Below are positions 1 to 5,641 of a DNA stretch of 27,292 bases, one piece after another. The notes beneath the pieces are model-generated. The model ran no database searches and had not been told where the DNA came from. It saw only the letters and a program-made list of their open reading frames with translations. Position 1 is the stretch's first letter. Each line of letters opens with the position of its first letter. The translations under genes and the position numbers were made by a program. Source of the DNA: a virus; IMG/VR virus record IMGVR_UViG_3300048930_000650, positions 1 through 27,292 of that record; one strand, 5' to 3'.

Positions 1-378
1 TCCATAAACCAACGCACGTCCAGAAACTCGCGCATTTTCAAAAACTAGCGCCTGTCCATAAACCCGCGCATTTCCAAAAACTAGCGCCTGTCCAGAAACT
101 AGCGCCTGTCCAGAAACCCGCGCATTTTCAGAAACCCACGCATCTCCATAAACCTGCGCATCTCCATAAACCAACGCATTTCCAAAAACTAGCGCCTGTC
201 CAGAAACCAACGCACGTCCAGAAACCCGCGCATTTTCAGAAACCCACGCACGTCCAGAAACTTGCGCATCTCCATAAACCAACGCACGTCCAGAAACTCG
301 CGCATTTTCAAAAACCAGCGCCTGTCCATAAACCCGCGCATTTTCAGAAACCCGCGCATTTTCATAAACAAAACAATC
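1..378. repeat. 18-bp tandem repeat array, 20 copies plus a degenerate copy
   Basis: Twenty contiguous 18-bp units fill 1-360 with no length variation, followed by a degenerate 21st unit at 361-378. The consensus is TYCAKAAACYMRCGCAYB. The unit encodes one six-residue beta-helix turn on the minus strand. Units 1-4 (1-72) and 16-19 (271-342) are 71/72 identical, so a block of about 270 bp shows a higher-order duplication. Constant unit length and an open reading frame indicate a coding repeat rather than a CRISPR or satellite. Confidence 0.95.
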
Positions 379-513
379 CCCTTCGTGTGATAAATTCGCC
401 TCATGCTCGATATATCCACCAATTAAATCGTCTGAAATTCGCTTAATCTGTTTAAGCACCTTATCGTTATGTTCAATCGTATGTCCTGTAAATTCATATT
501 TACGATTACGCAT
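1..513 (-). CDS. Hexapeptide-repeat (beta-helix-like) protein, C-terminus cut by window edge
   Basis: The frame is open from ATG at 513-511 to base 1 (171 codons, no stop), so the gene continues leftward outside the window. A good ribosome site (CGGAGC) lies 5 bases before the ATG. Residues 1 to about 45 form a non-repetitive head containing GGYIEHEANLSHEGDC. From about residue 46 the protein is a strict six-residue repeat of the form G/E-N/D/Q/R-A-R/L/Q/W-V-S/Y/F (for example ENARVS, GQALVF, GDAQVY). This periodicity is that of left-handed beta-helix hexapeptide proteins. Similar GNARVYGNA-type proteins are common and uncharacterised in phages and bacteria. It is the only leftward gene in the window and is probably transcribed from the divergent region at 514-1238. 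Function unknown: surface binding or a structural role is possible. The other reverse frame (FLKMRG-type repeats) is broken by stops in units 3, 5, 6 and 11, so this frame is the coding one. Confidence 0.85.
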   Translation of the reverse strand, partial: MRNRKYEFTGHTIEHNDKVLKQIKRISDDLIGGYIEHEANLSHEGDCFVYENARVSENARVYGQALVFENARVSGRALVYGDAQVSGRAWVSENARVSGRALVSGQALVFGNALVYGDAQVYGDAWVSENARVSGQALVSGQALVFGNARVYGQALVFENARVSGRALVYG

Positions 514-559
514 ACTTGCTCCGTTTTATGCCTGCATTAGTGCAGACACAAGTACTTAA

Positions 560-576
560 TGCATTGCTTGTGCCAA
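560..576 (-). promoter_or_regulatory. Sigma-54-like -24/-12 element
   Basis: The minus strand reads TTGGCACAAGCAATGCA against the consensus TTGGCACG-N4-TTGCA, with two mismatches (the base after GGCAC and the first base of the -12 box). It lies 47 bases upstream of the leftward gene start at 513, which puts an expected transcript start near 548. This makes it the best-placed candidate promoter for that gene. Confidence 0.55.
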
Positions 577-672
577 ACTGCCCGCCAAATAAACGCGCAT
601 TAGCGTATAGTCGCTGTACATTGTTTAAAAGTTTTACAGTTCTTGCTGAGTTTGCTGTAAATTGCCTAAGGC

Positions 673-689
673 CGCAATCCCCGTGCCAA
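673..689 (-). promoter_or_regulatory. Sigma-54-like -24/-12 element
   Basis: The minus strand reads TTGGCACGGGGATTGCG. It has the full TTGGCACG box and TTGC at exact -24/-12 spacing; only the last base departs from consensus. It points toward the leftward repeat-protein gene. Confidence 0.6.
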
Positions 690-728
690 CCCCATGCTAA
701 TCATTTTGCCTGAAATTTTAGTCCAATT

Positions 729-745
729 TTGGCACGATTCTTGCA
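729..745 (+). promoter_or_regulatory. Sigma-54-like -24/-12 element (perfect match)
   Basis: TTGGCACGATTCTTGCA matches the sigma-54 consensus TTGGCACG-N4-TTGCA at every fixed position. The GG is at 731-732 and the GC at 743-744, giving an expected start near 756, facing the late operon. There is no nearby gene start, so a long leader would be needed. Confidence 0.65.
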
Positions 746-750
746 ATAAA

Positions 751-767
751 TGCACAAAATATGCCAA
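751..767 (-). promoter_or_regulatory. Sigma-54-like element, converging on 729-745
   Basis: The minus strand reads TTGGCATATTTTGTGCA, a weaker match (T and A after GGCA, G in the -12 box). It sits 5 bases after the + element at 729-745 in opposite orientation, forming a 39-bp imperfect dyad. Confidence 0.45.
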
Positions 768-780
768 ATCGAAGCAAACG

Positions 781-797
781 CAGGCACGTTTCTTGCA
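781..797 (+). promoter_or_regulatory. Sigma-54-like -24/-12 element
   Basis: CAGGCACGTTTCTTGCA has GGCACG-N4-TTGCA with exact spacing; only the two bases before GG differ from consensus. It lies 52 bp after the first + element. Confidence 0.6.
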
Positions 798-803
798 TAT
801 AAA

Positions 804-820
804 TGCAAAAACCATGCCAA
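804..820 (-). promoter_or_regulatory. Sigma-54-like element, converging on 781-797
   Basis: The minus strand reads TTGGCATGGTTTTTGCA, one mismatch from TTGGCACG-N4-TTGCA. It lies 6 bases after the + element at 781-797 and repeats the dyad arrangement. Confidence 0.5.
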
Positions 821-832
821 ACTGCGTCCCCT

Positions 833-849
833 TGCAATAATTATGCCAA
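833..849 (-). promoter_or_regulatory. Sigma-54-like element
   Basis: The minus strand reads TTGGCATAATTATTGCA, with both boxes and correct spacing and two mismatches after GGCA. It has no + strand partner at the spacing seen in the other pairs. Confidence 0.45.
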
Positions 850-866
850 GTTTCCATAGTTTAAGT

Positions 867-883
867 CTGGCACGGCCCTTGCA
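867..883 (+). promoter_or_regulatory. Sigma-54-like -24/-12 element (near-perfect)
   Basis: CTGGCACGGCCCTTGCA has TGGCACG-N4-TTGCA with exact spacing. The only departure is C for T at the first position, which sigma-54 promoters tolerate. Expected start near 894, reading toward the late operon at 1239. Confidence 0.65.
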
Positions 884-889
884 AAAAAA

Positions 890-906
890 TGCAAAAAGCA
901 TGCCGA
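890..906 (-). promoter_or_regulatory. Sigma-54-like element, converging on 867-883
   Basis: The minus strand reads TCGGCATGCTTTTTGCA, with GGCATG and TTGCA at correct spacing. It lies 6 bases after the + element at 867-883 and forms the third dyad. Confidence 0.45.
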
Positions 907-1008
907 GCGCACATTTTTTAATTGGGGTGGCTTTGTGGATGCGCTACGGGGCAATAATCACGGCATGTACACAGCCATTTTATTGCATATAGGAAGCAAT
1001 ACATTAGC

Positions 1009-1129
1009 TCCCACCCCTCAAAAAAGTTTTTTATTAATGCTTTTAATGCTTTATACCGCACCCCCCACATAAATTTTTTTATAAGACCGGCCTATTTATG
1101 CCTATGGCACCCCCCTAAAAAATTTTTTT
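1009..1129 (+). repeat. Threefold C-tract/A-tract/T-tract repeat
   Basis: Three related blocks begin near 1009, 1059 and 1107, about 48 bp apart. Each has CACCCC or CACCCCCC, then an A-rich run, then six or seven Ts. A fourth copy in inverted orientation is at about 911-933 (T-run followed by GGGGTGG). They lie between the sigma-54-like elements and the first late gene. Function unknown; protein-binding sites or bent DNA are possible. Confidence 0.55.
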
Positions 1130-1152
1130 CTTGCAAAAAGTTGTTGCCAACC

Positions 1153-1169
1153 TGCAAAAAATATGCCAA
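1153..1169 (-). promoter_or_regulatory. Sigma-54-like element close to the late operon
   Basis: The minus strand reads TTGGCATATTTTTTGCA, with both boxes at correct spacing and two mismatches after GGCA. It lies 70 bp before the first late gene but points away from it. Confidence 0.45.
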
Positions 1170-1238
1170 ACTAGGCTTACTAAGTGCTCACCTATTGCAT
1201 TTAATAACTAATATATTCAATCTAAAAGCTCATATAAC

Positions 1239-1853
1239 ATGGCCATAAAAAAGTGCACCAAACCGAAGGCCCAAAATACGGGGTCCAAAAAAAATTTTAA
1301 ACTATCTAGTCGGGCCATAGAGCGGGCTAAAGCCGCAGGCCTACCTGACCCTACCCCCCACAGCCGCGAGCAATTTATAGAGCTTCAGAAGCAATGGTAT
1401 GAGAAGCTAGCCAAGTCTGGCTTTAAAGACCTGGAGTGGGTTGACCACACTACCGGCCTAGGCCACGATACTCCGCACCTCAAAGGCTCCTTAAGCCTAG
1501 GTAGGACCTACCATCCAGGCCGTGCGCTCTATTATGACATGGCACTTGCTTATTTAACTCACTGCAGAAGTTTATCGGGCTTTAATCGCTTCATATGGCG
1601 GCTGCACGCCAACGGCGCCACCTACGACCAAATCATGGACGCCCTGCGCTCAAAATATAAGCACGTGCCCAGCAAGTACACTGTATTCTATACTATTCAA
1701 AAGCTGGCTAAGCTTTGTTACCGCTGGAATCGCAAATACCCAGAAGGCATACTGGTTAAGCGCACCGAAGACCGGTCGGCGATTGTTGAATCTTTTATTG
1801 CAGAAATCATTGCAACCGAGTACAATTGGATTATCGGCGAAGAAGAACTTTGA
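1239..1853 (+). CDS. Protein of unknown function with possible helix-turn-helix
   Basis: This is the first gene of the rightward operon, 204 residues, ending in TGA. I do not recognise the family. The N-terminus (about residues 1-35) is very basic and probably disordered (KKCTKPKAQNTGSKKNFK). Residues about 50-66 read FIELQKQWYEKLAKSGF. Around residues 125-155 the stretch GATYDQIMDALRSKY followed by a second helix looks like a helix-turn-helix. The C-terminus is acidic (IIGEEEL). A basic tail plus a helix-turn-helix next to the control region suggests DNA binding, either a regulator or a small-terminase-like role; this is inference only. The ribosome site before the ATG is weak, but no better in-frame start exists. 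Confidence 0.75.
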   Translation: MAIKKCTKPKAQNTGSKKNFKLSSRAIERAKAAGLPDPTPHSREQFIELQKQWYEKLAKSGFKDLEWVDHTTGLGHDTPHLKGSLSLGRTYHPGRALYYDMALAYLTHCRSLSGFNRFIWRLHANGATYDQIMDALRSKYKHVPSKYTVFYTIQKLAKLCYRWNRKYPEGILVKRTEDRSAIVESFIAEIIATEYNWIIGEEEL

Positions 1854-1883
1854 CGCCCCCTAGGGCCTAAACAGGATTTGTTT

Positions 1884-2117
1884 ATGCATGTACGCGCCAA
1901 CATATATTTGAACATACCAAGTCCAAAGTCGGGCCATACGGTTAGCGCCGCCTTACCTTGCACGGCCACCGGCCACTATGTTCCTGAAACCGGCACCGTG
2001 TTTTTGGACAACGTATATTGCAATGGAAAGTACTACGACATTAAAGAGTTGAGCAAAGATGAGATTGCCAACATATATGATGCGCTGTATGAAGCCGTGC
2101 TGGATTTGGACTTTTAG
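1884..2117 (+). CDS. Hypothetical small protein
   Basis: 77 residues from ATG 1884, with AGGA at 1873-1876 seven bases upstream. A TTG two codons earlier (1878) is in frame but worse placed. The protein begins MHVRANIYLNIPSPKSG, has two CNG/VYC-type cysteines near the middle, and an acidic helical end (IYDALYEAVLDLDF). No family recognised. It starts 30 bases after the preceding gene and belongs to the small-gene cassette ahead of the terminase. Confidence 0.7.
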   Translation: MHVRANIYLNIPSPKSGHTVSAALPCTATGHYVPETGTVFLDNVYCNGKYYDIKELSKDEIANIYDALYEAVLDLDF

Positions 2118-2186
2118 AGTTGCCCACAGGGCATGTGCAATAAATATCTTCAGGGAGATGCGAAGCATCGACCGCCAAGGAGTACC

Positions 2187-2420
2187 GTGCTAAAAATAAA
2201 CGTCACCGAACTAGAACAAGCCATAGCCCTGCTAAAAAAACGCAGCACAGACGTACATTGCACCATTAGGCAAGCAAGCCCGGAAAGCTTGACTATTAGC
2301 TTTACGTCCGTAGACGGAGAATTAATTACCGTAGAGATTTGGACCGAAAGCACGCGCAATTTTGCCAAAGTATCTTCGACTGAGCGCCTAGGCGAAGTAC
2401 TTAAGCGAAGCAAGGTGTAG
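2187..2420 (+). CDS. Hypothetical small protein, GTG start
   Basis: 77 residues. The start chosen is GTG 2187 because AAGGAG at 2177-2182 is a strong ribosome site four bases before it. The in-frame GTG at 2133 would add 18 residues that look non-coding and has no such site. The predicted fold mixes an N-terminal helix (VTELEQAIALLKKRS) with beta strands (LTISFTSVDGELITVEIW). No family recognised. Its stop is separated from the next ATG by one base, indicating translational coupling. Confidence 0.7.
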   Translation: MLKINVTELEQAIALLKKRSTDVHCTIRQASPESLTISFTSVDGELITVEIWTESTRNFAKVSSTERLGEVLKRSKV

Positions 2421-2421
2421 T

Positions 2422-2634
2422 ATGCATATTTATAGTCCAAAAGAACTTTATAAGCTTAAAGACAAGGCCACCACCCTGTTTAAGGAAACCAACTTCAACG
2501 CCTATGACTCGGACCTGCAGCACATTGTATGCATACTGCTAACGTTTGTAGCCGATTATGAAGCACGAACCGGCCAGCAGTTAGACTTTAAGCTAGAGTC
2601 TAGGCAAGCCCACAGCAGCGTAGACGACCTATAG
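2422..2634 (+). CDS. Hypothetical small helical protein
   Basis: 70 residues, starting one base after the previous stop, so probably translated by coupling. Mostly helical (KELYKLKDKATTLFK, HIVCILLTFVADYEARTG). It has one moderately hydrophobic stretch too short and too charged at the flanks to be a confident membrane segment. No family recognised. Confidence 0.65.
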   Translation: MHIYSPKELYKLKDKATTLFKETNFNAYDSDLQHIVCILLTFVADYEARTGQQLDFKLESRQAHSSVDDL

Positions 2635-2658
2635 CCTGCCTAATAAAGGCCAATATAT

Positions 2659-2961
2659 ATGAGCAATGACAGCAACAATCGCGACAATCCTACCATATAC
2701 CCGTCCGTAGACGCCATGGTGGCCGACGCCCTATCGGTTGTAGAAACTGAAATTCTCAAATACAAATCTAAAGTAAAGCAAGGCCGGTCCCTTGAGCCGA
2801 ACGAGGCCAAAATACTCCAGGGCTATATTAAGAGCTTGGTTGACCTTAGCCGAGAAGACCGAGAACGTGCCAAAGAATCGGACCTGTCTAAACTTTCTAC
2901 AGAAGAACTCGTGCAATTACTTGGCAACAAAAAACCACAACTTCCCGAAGGCAAAAAATGA
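2659..2961 (+). CDS. Hypothetical protein, possible small-terminase-like
   Basis: 100 residues, highly charged and helical. The middle reads LQGYIKSLVDLSREDRER and the end DLSKLSTEELVQLLG followed by a basic Pro-rich tail. The LS-T/D-EEL-x-x-LL ending is common in small phage proteins near the terminase, some annotated as small terminase subunits. The resemblance is weak, no DNA-binding motif is certain, and the gene lies about 3 kb before the large terminase. The stop overlaps the next start (ATGA). Confidence 0.7.
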   Translation: MSNDSNNRDNPTIYPSVDAMVADALSVVETEILKYKSKVKQGRSLEPNEAKILQGYIKSLVDLSREDRERAKESDLSKLSTEELVQLLGNKKPQLPEGKK

Positions 2962-3170
2962 TGGTAAAGGTTGTGCCGCTGCCCTGTTCGCACGACGGCA
3001 TTAAGTTTGATATTATATTGCCTGAAGGATACGCTAAAACAATTGAATTGGATATTTATGCATTAAGGGCTTATAGAGGTGCTTCAGTAACAGAAATTAT
3101 TGAGCAAATAGTTCTTGACTTTGTGCAAGAATCGTGCCAAATTGATAATGTGGCAATAATTTACTGCTAA
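2958..3170 (+). CDS. Hypothetical small protein
   Basis: 70 residues beginning MMVKVVPLPCSHDGIKFDI. It overlaps the preceding stop in an ATGA arrangement, typical of coupled translation. It has a beta-rich first half and a helical second half (ASVTEIIEQIVLDFVQ). No family recognised. The preceding gene ends in a GAAGGC run that can act as its ribosome site. Confidence 0.65.
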   Translation: MMVKVVPLPCSHDGIKFDIILPEGYAKTIELDIYALRAYRGASVTEIIEQIVLDFVQESCQIDNVAIIYC

Positions 3171-3193
3171 ATCTTGCTTACTTAGGCGTATAT

Positions 3194-3373
3194 ATGAACT
3201 TAAATGAAATGTATAAGCAGCTGGCAGCCGAACTTGGCGACATAGTATTTAAGCAGCAACTTATGGAACAAAAGCGGCTCGAAGTTATTGCTAAAATTGA
3301 AGCCCTGAATACGCTGGCATCGCAGCCTTCTAAGGCACAAGGGGCCAATGAAACGCAAGAAAAGAAAACTTAA
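3194..3373 (+). CDS. Small coiled-coil-like protein (59 residues)
   Basis: ATG at 3194 to TAA at 3371-3373. The protein begins MNLNEMYKQLAAELGDIV and is almost entirely helical with a heptad-like middle (FKQQLMEQKRLEVIAKIEAL), followed by a polar tail. It fills the gap between neighbours and overlaps the next gene by 26 bases, like other pairs in this cassette. No strong ribosome site is visible. Size and charge pattern resemble small phage accessory proteins; no function can be assigned. Confidence 0.6.
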   Translation: MNLNEMYKQLAAELGDIVFKQQLMEQKRLEVIAKIEALNTLASQPSKAQGANETQEKKT

Positions 3374-3623
3374 AGACTGCCAGCAAGACGCGATGTCGGT
3401 GCTAACTTACTTGCTAGCCGAGGCCTACGAGACCGGCAAAGACTTTCACTACCGCCTCAGGCTACCCTACGGGCCAAAAAAGTCCGAAGACGGAATGATA
3501 GCGCAAGTAGAAATTGTTGTAGATTTTTCAGTATATTTTGACGGAGAATTATCAGATGAGCGAAATGAATCAGAGCGAGTTACAAAGTTTAAAATCACTG
3601 GACCAGACAAAGGCAAACACTAG
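3348..3623 (+). CDS. Hypothetical protein
   Basis: 91 residues with a very basic start (MKRKKRKLKDC), a helix (AMSVLTYLLAEAYETG) and then a beta-rich part (FHYRLRLPYG, AQVEIVVDFSVYFDG). Overlaps both neighbours (26 bases with the gene before, 68 with the acetyltransferase after), consistent with a compact operon. AAGGG at 3337-3341 (AAGGGG of the sequence before the ATG) can serve as ribosome site. No family recognised. Confidence 0.65.
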   Translation: MKRKKRKLKDCQQDAMSVLTYLLAEAYETGKDFHYRLRLPYGPKKSEDGMIAQVEIVVDFSVYFDGELSDERNESERVTKFKITGPDKGKH

Positions 3624-4038
3624 TCCAATCAGCATACGTCCAGCCTCCCAGGCCGACGTGAGCTTTATATTTAACAGCTGGCTCAAAAGCTATCAAAGCA
3701 GCTGCAAGCACATTGCAGCCCCAGTCTACTTTGAATTCCAGCACAAACTAATCGAGTCTATTTTGAAGCGCAGTACAGTACTAGTTGCCGTTAATACAAC
3801 CGATGAGCAGCAAATCTATGGCTACCTAGTCTGCGAAAAAATCCAAGACGTTACTGTGCTGCACTATGCCTATACAAAAAACTTGTACCGCCGAACGGGC
3901 ATTCAAAAAAAACTACTGGCAGCCGCCAACATATCTTTAGCAGAACCTTGCTTCATTAGCCACAAAACAGTCGTTTGTTCTAAGCTTGCTTCCAACAGCC
4001 TGGTGTATAATCCTTATTTGGCCTATGGAGCGCAGTAA
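3556..4038 (+). CDS. GNAT-family N-acetyltransferase
   Basis: 160 residues from ATG 3556, preceded by GGAG at 3543-3546; an in-frame TTG at 3538 is less likely. The N-terminal 25 residues are polar. A GNAT-like start follows (SIRPASQADVSFIFNSW), then VLVAVNTTDEQQIYGYLVCE, and the acetyl-CoA-binding motif A region YTKNLYRRTGIQKKLL, where R-R-T-G-I-Q matches the Q/R-x-x-G-x-G/A loop imperfectly. GNAT enzymes transfer an acetyl group from acetyl-CoA to an amine; the substrate is not predictable. Genes of this kind recur near the terminase in environmental podophages. The stop overlaps the next start (TAATG), linking it to the ClpP-like protease. Confidence 0.75.
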   Translation: MSEMNQSELQSLKSLDQTKANTSPISIRPASQADVSFIFNSWLKSYQSSCKHIAAPVYFEFQHKLIESILKRSTVLVAVNTTDEQQIYGYLVCEKIQDVTVLHYAYTKNLYRRTGIQKKLLAAANISLAEPCFISHKTVVCSKLASNSLVYNPYLAYGAQ

Positions 4039-4502
4039 TGTTGCACTTGACTGGCTCAGTAAACAAGAAAATGCTGCAGGCCGTGATTGATTATTTAGAG
4101 CATGGTCCAGAGCACATATGCGTCAGACTTACGTCGCATGGTGGGGACCCAGATATTGCGTTAGCTATTGCAGGGCTGCTTAAGCAGTGCCCGAACGCTA
4201 TTACAGAAATATATGGCCAGTGCCACAGCGCAGCCACACTAATTTTCGCAGCAGGCTCTAAGCGTCGCATGCAAAAATGGGCATGGGTTATGGTGCACGA
4301 GGGGTCTGAGGAAGTGGCTGGCAATGCGTCAAGCATTAAGGCGCATGCAAAGCAAATGGAGCGCAACGAAACCCACTGGAACTCCATCATGGCCGAGCTT
4401 ACGGGCACCGACGCCAAGGTTTGGGAAAAGTTGAATGAGCGCGACACATATTTGAATGCCGATGAGTGTTTGAAGTTAAATTTAGCCACAGAAATTTTTT
4501 AA
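4038..4502 (+). CDS. ClpP-like serine protease (cytosolic)
   Basis: 154 residues, family S14 (ClpP/crotonase fold). The catalytic triad is visible: Ser64 in GQCHSAATLIFAAG, His87 in VMVHEG and Asp136 in ERDTYLNADE, in the same order and similar spacing as ClpP. The SHGG loop (residues 33-36) corresponds to the ClpP SPGG oxyanion region. It is shorter than bacterial ClpP (about 195 residues) and lacks an obvious propeptide or axial loop. There is no signal peptide, so it should act in the cytoplasm. Phage S14 proteases can serve as prohead proteases, but this gene lies before the terminase rather than beside the capsid gene, so that role is uncertain. Translation is coupled to the GNAT gene by TAATG. 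Confidence 0.85.
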   Translation: MLHLTGSVNKKMLQAVIDYLEHGPEHICVRLTSHGGDPDIALAIAGLLKQCPNAITEIYGQCHSAATLIFAAGSKRRMQKWAWVMVHEGSEEVAGNASSIKAHAKQMERNETHWNSIMAELTGTDAKVWEKLNERDTYLNADECLKLNLATEIF

Positions 4503-4516
4503 CCAAAGGATATAAA

Positions 4517-4747
4517 GTGAATATAAGCAATAATGAACAAGCAGCGCAAGAACAACAGGCGACTGCCGAAGTGCAGGCGGCCTTACAAACCATGCTTGCA
4601 GAAGTAAAACGCAAATTAAAGCCAGAATCCAAAAACGAACTTATTCGAATTATTGGTGCTCTGCTAGTCGATAATTATAGCCTTAAAATGCAATTGCAAG
4701 CCCTGCAACCACAAGAAAGTGTGTCAAATGAAGTGTCTAGTACTTAG
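4517..4747 (+). CDS. Small coiled-coil protein between the two proteases
   Basis: 76 residues from GTG 4517, with AAAGGA at 4505-4510 six bases upstream; upstream in-frame codons overlap the previous gene and are not favoured. Gln/Glu/Ala-rich start (NEQAAQEQQATAEVQAAL), then a helix (LIRIIGALLVDNYSLKMQLQAL). Its 3' end overlaps the start of the exported protease by 20 bases. No family recognised. Position suggests a partner or linker for one of the proteases, which is only inference. Confidence 0.65.
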   Translation: MNISNNEQAAQEQQATAEVQAALQTMLAEVKRKLKPESKNELIRIIGALLVDNYSLKMQLQALQPQESVSNEVSST

Positions 4748-5393
4748 TATATTGTTGGCATTTTCGACTGCCAGTATTGCAACACCTATTGAACTAACCG
4801 AAGAAAATAGTTTTCCTTTTATTGGCCCAGTTGACGCTTTTTCTGTCGATGAGTTTGCGATTGCTTTAGCCTCCCTACGTGCAAAAAACTCCGGCGACAT
4901 TTATGTGCTTATGCACTCAAACGGCGGATACTTAGAAGCAGGGCTTCAGCTTATTAAATTAATGGAAACAGATAAGAAATTGCACGTGGTAGTTGTGTGG
5001 GCTGCGAGTGCTGCCGCCGCAATGTCCCAAAACACCGGAGGCCAAGTGTTTATTGTGCCTAAAGGAAAGTTGCTATTTCATGAAGTAAAGATTCAACTGC
5101 CTATTAGCATTATATCAGAGTCCATGGCCAAACGCATTAACTTAGATTTGCAGGCAAACAACGCTAAGTTTTCGCAAGTGTGTAATAAGCGTATGAAGTT
5201 GCCGTCATATTCTAAGCGCGTTAAAGACAAGGACTGGATTCTAAGTGCTGAGGATGCTGAAACGTTTAGAGCAGCCAAAATCCAGCAGTTTAAATGCTCA
5301 GACAAAATTAAAAGTTATAAAATTACGGTACCTACGTTTGATTTTATTTCAGGCGTGCCAACCGATACCCCAATTTGCGACCTATTACAATAA
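4728..5393 (+). CDS. ClpP-like serine protease with signal peptide (exported)
   Basis: 221 residues from ATG 4728; the in-frame GTG at 4719 only adds three residues ahead of a clean signal peptide. Residues 1-18 form a basic start, a hydrophobic core and a small-residue cleavage site (FSTASIA then TPIE), a type I signal peptide with no lipobox cysteine. The mature part is ClpP/SppA-like: HSNGG at residues 63-67, Ser94 in WAASAAAAMS, His118 in LLFHEV and Asp169 in KDWILSAEDA. Ser-to-His spacing (24) nearly equals that of the neighbouring cytosolic protease (23), so the two are probably related by divergence. Expected location is the periplasm. Targets are unknown; lysis, superinfection exclusion or envelope modification are possible. 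Confidence 0.8.
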   Translation: MKCLVLSILLAFSTASIATPIELTEENSFPFIGPVDAFSVDEFAIALASLRAKNSGDIYVLMHSNGGYLEAGLQLIKLMETDKKLHVVVVWAASAAAAMSQNTGGQVFIVPKGKLLFHEVKIQLPISIISESMAKRINLDLQANNAKFSQVCNKRMKLPSYSKRVKDKDWILSAEDAETFRAAKIQQFKCSDKIKSYKITVPTFDFISGVPTDTPICDLLQ

Positions 5394-5413
5394 AGCTTTA
5401 AAGGAGCTTAAAT

Positions 5414-5641
5414 ATGTTTACAAAAAAAACAAAATTTGAACAATTATCTCTGGAAGCTCAACAACTTTTAGACCCAGTATGGAAATTTTCGCACACCGCT
5501 CTAAAATCTGTACCTATCGAAGAGATAGATAGGCAAGCTATTTTATTTAATAAGTTTTTACATAGAGAAAGCGCACCCAATCTCACACCTAGCTTAACTG
5601 GCTATGCGTTCATAGGCTACATTAATACTTTTAACACTTAA
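5414..5641 (+). CDS. Hypothetical small protein
   Basis: 75 residues with an excellent ribosome site (AAAGGAG at 5400-5406). Begins MFTKKTKFEQLSLEAQQLLD; helical first half, then HTALKSVPIEEIDRQAIL and a Gly/aromatic end (GYAFIGYINTFNT). No membrane segment or known motif. The strong ribosome site suggests high expression relative to its neighbours. Confidence 0.7.
   Translation: MFTKKTKFEQLSLEAQQLLDPVWKFSHTALKSVPIEEIDRQAILFNKFLHRESAPNLTPSLTGYAFIGYINTFNT

Larger units (their letters stand above)
514..1238. promoter_or_regulatory. Divergent intergenic control region
   Basis: This is the only stretch of more than 300 bases with no credible gene. It separates the leftward repeat protein from the rightward late operon. 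It holds ten sigma-54-like 17-bp elements (560-1169), an inverted repeat TATTGC/GCAATA at 981-986 and 996-1001, and three C-tract/A-tract/T-tract repeats at 1009-1129. Short open frames here have no ribosome sites and consist of the repeated elements, so they are not called. It may also contain an origin or operators. Confidence 0.75.

Noticed and set aside
1-378. CRISPR array
   Set aside because: Units are contiguous 18-bp copies with no unique spacers.
189-422. Reverse-strand frame with FLKMRG/FLDVRW repeats
   Set aside because: It is the same 18-bp array read in a second frame. It is broken by TAG in units 3, 5, 6 and 11, and the neighbouring frame is open throughout with a known repeat pattern.
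516-992. Short + strand open frames in the control region
   Set aside because: They have no ribosome sites and translate the promoter-like repeats.
1105-1125. TGGCAC at 1105 as a further sigma-54-like site
   Set aside because: No TTGC box at the required distance.
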